Below, piece by piece: positions 1-2,975 of a stretch of DNA of 5,364 nt. The stretch comes from an uncultured Prevotella sp. (GTDB lineage: Bacteria > Bacteroidota > Bacteroidia > Bacteroidales > Bacteroidaceae): the NCBI GenBank assembly GCA_946055365.1, contig CAMGFM010000109.1, forward strand, positions 1-5,364, written 5' to 3'. A program made the position numbers and the translations under genes. The stretch's first letter is position 1; each line of letters starts with the position of its first letter. The notes under the pieces were generated by a model. The model was not told where the DNA came from, ran no database searches, and saw nothing but the letters and a program-made list of their open reading frames with translations.

Positions 1-2
1 GA

Positions 3-161
3 GGTAAGTGGACCTGTGATTTCTACTCTCGCATAGGACCTGTTCTTTTTATATGTATTGGTGCTTGTTGGCGTTACTGTATTCCCTATAACGATGAAAC
101 CAAGCACCTTGTAGGAACATCAGAAGAAGCACCAGAGTATTATAGATATTGGGAGGATTAA
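3..161 (+). CDS. C-terminal end of a phage-type hypothetical protein (5' end outside window)
   Basis: An open frame enters from the left edge and gives 52 residues before TAA at 159-161. The segment is rich in aromatic residues and cysteine (FYSRIGPVLFICIGACW), followed by CIPYNDETKHLVGTSEEAPE and a final YRYWED. From memory, the pattern 'CIPYN-ETKHL-GT' followed by an E-rich tail and YYxxW is the usual C-terminal end of a small protein family frequent in Bacteroidales phages and prophages, whose N terminus tends to read like 'KPFDKVLVRD'. The function is not known to me. The last three codons (gag gat taa) supply the ribosome binding site of the next frame, which starts 3 bases after the stop, so the two are translationally linked. 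That this is coding is fairly secure; the family match is recollection, not a search. Confidence 0.7.
   Translation, partial: GKWTCDFYSRIGPVLFICIGACWRYCIPYNDETKHLVGTSEEAPEYYRYWED
151..157 (+). promoter_or_regulatory. ribosome binding site embedded in the end of the upstream gene
   Basis: GGGAGGA lies 6 nt before ATG 164 and is made of the Trp-Glu-Asp codons just before the upstream stop. It fixes the start of the 21-codon frame and implies coupled translation. Strong Shine-Dalgarno matches are not the rule in Bacteroidota, which makes it noticeable. Confidence 0.6.
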
Positions 162-163
162 TA

Positions 164-269
164 ATGAAGAAAATAATAAGGTGGTTAGGTGAATGTATAA
201 ATCAATCAAGGCAAAACACCTTTAGATGATTTATATAACATAATAACCTTTTTATATTACAAACATTGA
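164..269 (+). pseudogene. tiny ORF apparently frameshifted by a 4-bp tandem duplication
   Basis: From ATG 164, which has a good ribosome binding site at 151-157, the frame encodes 21 residues (MKKIIRWLGECINQSRQNTF, then R) and stops at TGA 227-229. At about 200-209 the DNA reads aATCAATCAagg, a perfect 4-bp tandem duplication. Removing one ATCA copy gives a single 33-residue frame that runs on as INQGKTPLDDLYNIITFLYY, then KH, with its stop at 267-269, right before the next gene's ribosome binding region. Both frames spell Ile-Asn-Gln across the duplication, as a slippage event would produce. The restored product would be a small basic-then-hydrophobic peptide, possibly membrane-associated, of unknown function. 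The alternative is that the 21-aa ORF is the real gene, or that neither is. I favour a disrupted small phage gene. Confidence 0.45.
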
Positions 270-281
270 GAAGATTGAATT

Positions 282-602
282 ATGATAACAACTTGTATTA
301 TATCTTTTATAATCGTTGCATCGATAATAATATGTGCCATTTTGATTATAGATCATCAGAAGTATGAGGAGCCACAGAATAAAGTACGCTTCTATGTTGC
401 AAGAGATAAAGACAAAACACTGTGGTTATACTTAGGCAATCCTATCAGAGAAGAAGAAAATGAATCTTTCGCACCTAATAAACATGGCAGGGTCATATCC
501 CATAGTTCACGTTTTGAGAATTTTGGACTGAACCTAAACGACTATAAAGACCTAAAATGGGAGAATAAACCTGTTGAGGTATTCTTAAACTTGGAGGATT
601 AA
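282..602 (+). CDS. small membrane-anchored phage-type protein, 106 aa
   Basis: Residues 1-23 form one very hydrophobic segment (TTCIISFIIVASIIICAILI), best read as an N-terminal membrane anchor with no obvious cleavage site. The rest is a soluble domain beginning at about residue 34 with VRFYVARDKDKTLWLYLGNP and ending with GLNLNDYKDLKWENKPVEVF and then LNLED. The alternating beta-type pattern and the motif 'FYVARDKDxxLWLYLGxP' recall a small protein family seen in Bacteroidales prophages; no function is known to me. The start at 282 has a modest GAGAAG about 8 nt upstream. The gene follows the disrupted small ORF by 12 bp, and its own last codons carry the ribosome binding site of the gene at 605. 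It could be a superinfection-exclusion or other envelope-acting protein, but that is only a guess from the topology. Confidence 0.8.
   Translation: MITTCIISFIIVASIIICAILIIDHQKYEEPQNKVRFYVARDKDKTLWLYLGNPIREEENESFAPNKHGRVISHSSRFENFGLNLNDYKDLKWENKPVEVFLNLED
593..597 (+). promoter_or_regulatory. ribosome binding site embedded in the end of the 106-aa gene
   Basis: GGAGG within the codons for Leu-Glu-Asp-stop (ttg gag gat taa), 7 nt before ATG 605. It has the same GGAGGATTAA arrangement as the site at 151-157, and it supports the 44-aa frame downstream being a translated gene. Confidence 0.6.
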
Positions 603-604
603 GC

Positions 605-739
605 ATGACAAGAGAAGATATTGAGCAACTAAATGTTGTTGAGCCTTATTGTTTTGAAACAGACAGAGAGGAACAATGGTGCAACATTGGTTTAAAAGAT
701 GATTTGAATATCGCAGACAATAGTCTTAAAAAATATTAA
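605..739 (+). CDS. 44-aa acidic hypothetical protein
   Basis: An ATG 2 bp after the stop of the preceding gene, with a strong GGAGG site, opens a 44-residue frame (MTREDIEQLNVVEPYCFETD, then REEQWCNIGLKDDLNIADNS, then LKKY). It is acidic and has no membrane segment. The opening 'MTREDIxxLNVVEP' and 'EEQWCNIGL' feel like the beginning of longer phage proteins in Bacteroidales, so this may be a truncated member of a longer family; that is an impression only. The next gene starts 16 bp after the stop without a clear Shine-Dalgarno. The function is unknown. The main support for coding is the ribosome binding site and the fit in the operon. Confidence 0.6.
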   Translation: MTREDIEQLNVVEPYCFETDREEQWCNIGLKDDLNIADNSLKKY

Positions 740-755
740 CAATAAAATCAAAAAT

Positions 756-1793
756 ATGAACAGCAATGTTTTGGGTTATAAGGGCTTTCCGTGCTTTTTG
801 GAATACGGACTGTACTTGAAAGTGGTAAAGGACAAATGTGTCGCCAGTTATCATTTCCCACGAAATTATGGCAATTGGTCAATCGATGCACGCATTTTAG
901 ATAATTGGCGAGTAGTATTGGTTAGTGACAACGAATACACAAGCCATCTAAACGGGGAAATAGCAAACGGCGTGTCTGAGGTTGAATACAGAAAGCTATT
1001 CAACAATAAACCCACGCTAAGTCTGACTGGTGAAAGTTTTATCAACAATATACTGTCTCATGCAGAAATGATTAAAAATAACAGAATTATGAAACATTAC
1101 ATTGGAACAAAACAGGTAGAAGCCGAATTTATGTGTAAGGGCGAGGCTTATGAGAATGGACTGCTGAAGGCTGGCGTTGTGCCGTCTGAAGAAGAAAGCA
1201 GCATTATTGGCTATCATGTGCGATACAAGGACGGCTATGAAAGCTGGTCCCCGAAAGGCGTGTTTGAGAGAGCCTACCAGGCATCAGAAACGCCGCTGGA
1301 CCGTATGCTGATTGAGCAGAACGAGTTGGAAGACCGTATTTCCAGATTGCACGTATTTGTGAATAGCGATAAATTCAAAGAGCTGGATAAGGTCACGCAA
1401 GCTATGCTCGTGTCACAGCTGCAAACTATGCGAGATTACGACAACGCTATCCGTATGAGAAGCACAAAAATGGAGAGCGGAGAGGGTAGCTATAATGGAT
1501 TCTCATTCGGCGTGGCGACTACCCTCCTAACCGCTGGATTCTGTGTGCGCCGTACTGGTTGGAACGGCAAAGGTTTATTTGTATGCAAACAGGTACCTGC
1601 CCATATCACCAGCGACATCATCCCGAAAATGCAGTCTCTTCCGCAAGCGGCTAAAGACCGTATTCTGGATGGCAAGGGCTTCGTAGATTACACATCCCAG
1701 TGCCTTATCTACAACGAGAACACAGGACGTGCTGACTCATGGGTACCGTCCATTTCAGACGTATTTGCGGATGACTGGGAGCTGGTAGTATGA
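756..1793 (+). CDS. multidomain phage protein with C-terminal Tad2-like (DUF2829) anti-defence domain
   Basis: A 345-residue soluble protein with four visible parts. Residues 1-105 are an aromatic-rich N-terminal module I cannot name. Residues 113-175 (HYIGTKQVEAE ... GYHVRYKDGYESWSPKGVFE) resemble a common phage module. Residues 181-236 form a two-helix hairpin (LEDRISRLHVFVNSDKFKEL, then DKVTQAMLVSQLQTMRDYDN) of the crAss001_48-related type, comparable to the Acb2/Tad1 hairpin. Residues 249-345 carry the DUF2829 signature: FSFGVATTLL, RRTGWNGKGLFVCKQVPAHI, and a closing SWVPSISDVFADDWELV. Known biology: Tad2 proteins bind the cyclic ADP-ribose isomer signals of Thoeris, and some bind cyclic dinucleotides; Acb2 binds CBASS nucleotides. 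I infer a cytoplasmic nucleotide sponge. ATG 756 has only an A-rich leader; Met112 (ATG 1089) is an alternative start. GC rises from about 38% (781-1140) to about 50% after 1140. The stop overlaps the next start (ATGA). Confidence 0.85.
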   Translation: MNSNVLGYKGFPCFLEYGLYLKVVKDKCVASYHFPRNYGNWSIDARILDNWRVVLVSDNEYTSHLNGEIANGVSEVEYRKLFNNKPTLSLTGESFINNILSHAEMIKNNRIMKHYIGTKQVEAEFMCKGEAYENGLLKAGVVPSEEESSIIGYHVRYKDGYESWSPKGVFERAYQASETPLDRMLIEQNELEDRISRLHVFVNSDKFKELDKVTQAMLVSQLQTMRDYDNAIRMRSTKMESGEGSYNGFSFGVATTLLTAGFCVRRTGWNGKGLFVCKQVPAHITSDIIPKMQSLPQAAKDRILDGKGFVDYTSQCLIYNENTGRADSWVPSISDVFADDWELVV

Positions 1794-2119
1794 GCAAGAC
1801 TCTGTATGACCTGAAAGTTGGTGATAATGTCGTTATCACCAACTTATATTCTGAAACTATAGAGAAGGTTGAGCGGCTTACTAAACACTATATAGTGGTA
1901 AGAAACTTAAAATACCGAAAAACTGATGGGAGGTTGTCTGGAGGCGGTAGGTGGTATTGCGAATCAATCCGTATAGCCACGCCTGATGATATTGAGCAAA
2001 TAAGAAGAAAGCAGCTTCACAATCGGCTGGTGATGGAGATTGACAATACCCCATTACAGACACTTACAAATGATCAGCTCCAGTCTATTCTTGACATCAT
2101 TAAACAGCCCAGAACATGA
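1790..2119 (+). CDS. 109-aa phage-type hypothetical protein
   Basis: This gene starts on the ATGA overlap with the Tad2-domain gene; GGGAG at 1777-1781, inside that gene's last codons, lies 8 nt before the ATG. Residues 1-70 look like a small beta-barrel: LYDLKVGDNVVITNLYSETI, then EKVERLTKHYIVVRNLKYRK, then a glycine-rich turn RLSGGGRWYCESIRIATPD. The 'VGDxVxI' start followed by short strands recalls KOW/SH3-like folds, but no catalytic motif is visible. The C-terminal third is helical and ends LTNDQLQSILDII. Similar 'LYDLKVGDxVxV...GGGRWY' proteins are, from memory, frequent in Bacteroidales phages and unstudied. Translational coupling to the sponge gene suggests a related accessory role, possibly nucleic-acid binding; this is inference from position and fold impression. 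Confidence 0.8.
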   Translation: MSKTLYDLKVGDNVVITNLYSETIEKVERLTKHYIVVRNLKYRKTDGRLSGGGRWYCESIRIATPDDIEQIRRKQLHNRLVMEIDNTPLQTLTNDQLQSILDIIKQPRT

Positions 2120-2271
2120 CAAGTACATTCAAGAAACTAAAACGATGGTGGCGCATGACTGTTCAGGTATATCGGGATATTTACTCTGAAGAACATGACC
2201 CATACAAGAACCGTTCTGAACGAAGAAGGGCAGCAAGAGCGAGAAAAAACCGCCTGAAGCATAATTTTTAA
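2116..2271 (+). CDS. 51-aa strongly basic small protein
   Basis: The ATG at 2116-2118 overlaps the TGA of the preceding gene (ATGA), as at the previous junction. The 51-residue product is very basic: an N-terminal MTSTFKKLKRWWRMTVQVYR, a short acidic middle (DIYSEEHDPYKN), and an Arg/Ala-rich helix (RSERRRAARARKNRLKHNF). No Shine-Dalgarno is visible, so expression would depend on coupling. The composition suggests binding to nucleic acid or to acidic membranes, with no family I recognise. It is the last gene of the cassette; its 3' end overlaps the left arm of a candidate terminator. Support for coding comes from the overlap geometry and the non-random charge pattern, not from homology. Confidence 0.65.
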   Translation: MTSTFKKLKRWWRMTVQVYRDIYSEEHDPYKNRSERRRAARARKNRLKHNF

Positions 2272-2293
2272 CAAAGGCTATGTCGGTTTTTTT
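2244..2293 (+). terminator. weak AU-rich terminator candidate after the cassette
   Basis: AAAAAACCG (2244-2252) pairs with CGGTTTTTT (2284-2292). An inner GCATA/TATGT stem (2259-2263 with 2279-2283, one G-U pair) extends it after a 6-nt bulge. The arm runs into seven T residues (2287-2293). The stem is mostly A-U and partly inside the 51-aa gene, so efficiency is doubtful, but the position right after the last cassette gene is what a terminator would need. Confidence 0.35.
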
Positions 2294-2305
2294 GAATTAA
2301 TTTAT

Positions 2306-2313
2306 TACCTTTG
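2306..2313 (+). promoter_or_regulatory. Bacteroidota -7 promoter element (TAccTTTG), -33 box weak
   Basis: TACCTTTG fits the TAnnTTTG consensus of the primary sigma factor of Bacteroidota, in an AT-rich setting and followed by GCGC. The expected TTG/TTTG box about 19-21 nt upstream is absent (the sequence there is TGTCGG); the nearest TTTG, at 2291-2294, is too close. A transcript would begin near 2320 and run into the hairpin at 2473-2513. The same bases (TTACCTTTGC, 2305-2314) differ by one position from GTAnnTTTGC, the core associated with CTnDOT-type integration, so this may be an attachment core instead. Confidence 0.4.
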
Positions 2314-2392
2314 CGCAAAACGACAAGTGAGTCTATCCTACAATTATTAACATTATGGTTATAAGTGCTGAAAAGGCTTGAAATACGGAAAA

Positions 2393-2420
2393 AGTATCAC
2401 GATGATACTATTTTGATACC
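2393..2420. repeat. cluster of three TGATAC motifs (operator or integrase-site candidate)
   Basis: AGTATCA (2393-2399) and TGATACT (2403-2409) form a perfect 7-bp inverted repeat around CGA. A further TGATACC at 2414-2420 repeats the right half-site 11 bp downstream, about one helical turn. The spacing suits a DNA-binding dimer plus an adjacent subunit, for instance a repressor, an excisionase or a recombinase. No regulator gene in the window can be tied to it. Confidence 0.45.
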
Positions 2421-2472
2421 ACATCTGTAACTGATTGATTATCATATATCTTTCAAAACCCAACGGAATCAC

Positions 2473-2513
2473 AAAAAAAGGAGTGGAGATTGAATTTCTC
2501 CGCTCCTTTTTTT
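2473..2513. terminator. strong bidirectional rho-independent terminator
   Basis: AAAAAAAGGAGTGGAGA (2473-2489) pairs with TCTCCGCTCCTTTTTTT (2497-2513). This is a 17-bp stem with one G-U pair (T2484-G2502) and a 7-nt loop (TTGAATT). A run of seven A on the left and seven T on the right makes it able to stop transcription in both directions. It is the best-formed terminator in the window. Confidence 0.85.
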
Positions 2514-2537
2514 GTTTTCTTCAAAACCTTTTCCGCC

Positions 2538-2624
2538 CAGACTTGTCCAAAACCAGGCACTGCCAGCATCTCTGTCACTGGCTTTGGGGAACAACAGTCA
2601 CACTATCACGTTTGGACAAGTCTG
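2538..2624. repeat. 14-bp perfect inverted repeats bounding an ~86-bp structured element
   Basis: CAGACTTGTCCAAA (2538-2551) is exactly reverse-complementary to TTTGGACAAGTCTG (2611-2624), with a 59-nt spacer. Outside lies a second pair, CTTTTCC (2528-2534) and GGAAAAG (2635-2641). Inside, CCAAAaCCAG (2547-2556) can instead pair with CTGGcTTTGG (2578-2587), and GCCAG (2562-2566) with CTGGC (2578-2582), so alternative folds exist. It could be a miniature transposable element with terminal inverted repeats, a recombinase site or a structured RNA. No clear target-site duplication is visible. Confidence 0.65.
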
Positions 2625-2664
2625 ACAGAAAACAGGAAAAGAAAGGCTACAAGAATTGAGGTAT

Positions 2665-2796
2665 GCCTCTTTAGCAATTCCCAAGAGCCTTTTTGGCAAC
2701 TACAAAGAGCCACGTTGGCAACTCTAAAGAGGCTCTTTAGCTACTCTAAAACGCCTCTTTGGCAACTCTAAAACGCCTCTTTTAAATCACAAGAAT
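2665..2796. repeat. 22-bp tandem repeat array, five units plus a degenerate sixth
   Basis: The units start at 2665, 2687, 2709, 2731, 2753 and 2775. The best-conserved form is GCCTCTTTGGCAACTCTAAA followed by AC or GA. The last full copies are most alike; the first and sixth are most diverged. Each unit holds half of a palindrome, so neighbours fold together, most clearly CTAAAGAG-G-CTCTTTAG at 2724-2740. The period is not a multiple of 3 and there are no spacers, so it is neither a protein repeat nor a CRISPR array. It looks like a minisatellite. Confidence 0.8.
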
Positions 2797-2819
2797 GGCG
2801 ACACCTTTATTATAACAGC

Positions 2820-2863
2820 CAAGCAGGAGATGCGTCAATGAATACTGACACACCTCCTGCTTG
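2820..2863. terminator. hairpin, probable terminator between convergent units
   Basis: CAAGCAGGAG (2820-2829) pairs perfectly with CTCCTGCTTG (2854-2863). A smaller GTCA/TGAC pair (2834-2837 with 2846-2849) lies in the loop. T-rich sequence (tcgtttgttt) follows on the + strand; on the - strand the following bases (ggctgttataataaa) are less T-rich. It sits about 110 bp beyond the end of the YfhO gene, so it may end that transcript, or + strand transcripts arriving from the left. Confidence 0.55.
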
Positions 2864-2975
2864 TCGTTTGTTTCGTATATGTAGACCCACTGTCTTCAGC
2901 AAGTGGCTTGACCATTAGTCTTTAAGACACAGCGAGAAGCCAAAACGTCTGACACATTCAGCCGAAAGAGTCCGC

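Larger units (their letters stand above)
1..2271 (+). mobile_element. phage-derived accessory gene cassette (prophage end or remnant)
   Basis: Seven small, closely packed, same-strand reading frames, several with the look of Bacteroidales phage early or accessory proteins, including a Tad2/DUF2829-like domain. Hand-counted GC is mostly 35-42%, against the mid-50s for the chromosomal gene on the right. No integrase, structural, lysis or replication gene is visible, so the type of element (prophage, satellite or conjugative element) cannot be decided. The left end is outside the window. The right end lies somewhere in the non-coding stretch after 2271; no attachment-site pair can be shown because only one end is present. 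Confidence 0.6.
2320..2513 (+). ncRNA. possible ~190-nt untranslated transcript
   Basis: This is bounded by the -7 element at 2306-2313 and the strong terminator at 2473-2513, with no credible reading frame between (the first ATG, at 2355, opens only 8 codons). Internally it contains the AGTATCA-CGA-TGATACT hairpin at 2393-2409. I could not match it to a known RNA family; in particular I see no long end-to-end pairing as in 6S RNA. The call rests only on the promoter-terminator geometry and is weakened by the missing -33 box. Confidence 0.25.
2272..2975. other. 704-bp stretch without a convincing protein gene; likely mobile/host boundary
   Basis: Between the last cassette gene and the end of the YfhO gene I find no reading frame with a ribosome binding site and protein-like composition. 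In order the stretch holds: a promoter-like -7 element (2306-2313), a TGATAC motif cluster (2393-2420), a strong bidirectional hairpin (2473-2513), an 86-bp inverted-repeat element (2538-2624), a 22-bp tandem array (2665-2796) and another hairpin (2820-2863). I see nothing distinct in 2864-2975. The density of repeats is unlike a simple convergent intergenic gap and fits a recombination-prone junction. Confidence 0.6.

Noticed and set aside
1089..1793. Met112 as the true start of the Tad2-domain gene
   Set aside because: The frame is open and protein-like from ATG 756, which follows the previous gene by 16 bp, and no better ribosome binding site precedes 1089; kept as an alternative only.
2320..2513. 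6S RNA
   Set aside because: The length is close, but I find no long complementary ends or central bubble, so no family name is justified.
2435..2659. 74-aa + strand frame
   Set aside because: It reads straight through the strong terminator hairpin and one arm of the inverted repeat, has no ribosome binding site, and its product has the Phe/Cys/Trp/His-rich look of non-coding translation.
2490..2771. 93-aa + strand frame
   Set aside because: It starts in the terminator loop and ends in the 22-bp repeats, whose period is not a multiple of 3; the composition is not protein-like.
2665..2796. CRISPR array
   Set aside because: The units abut without spacers, are only 22 bp and are degenerate; no cas gene is visible.
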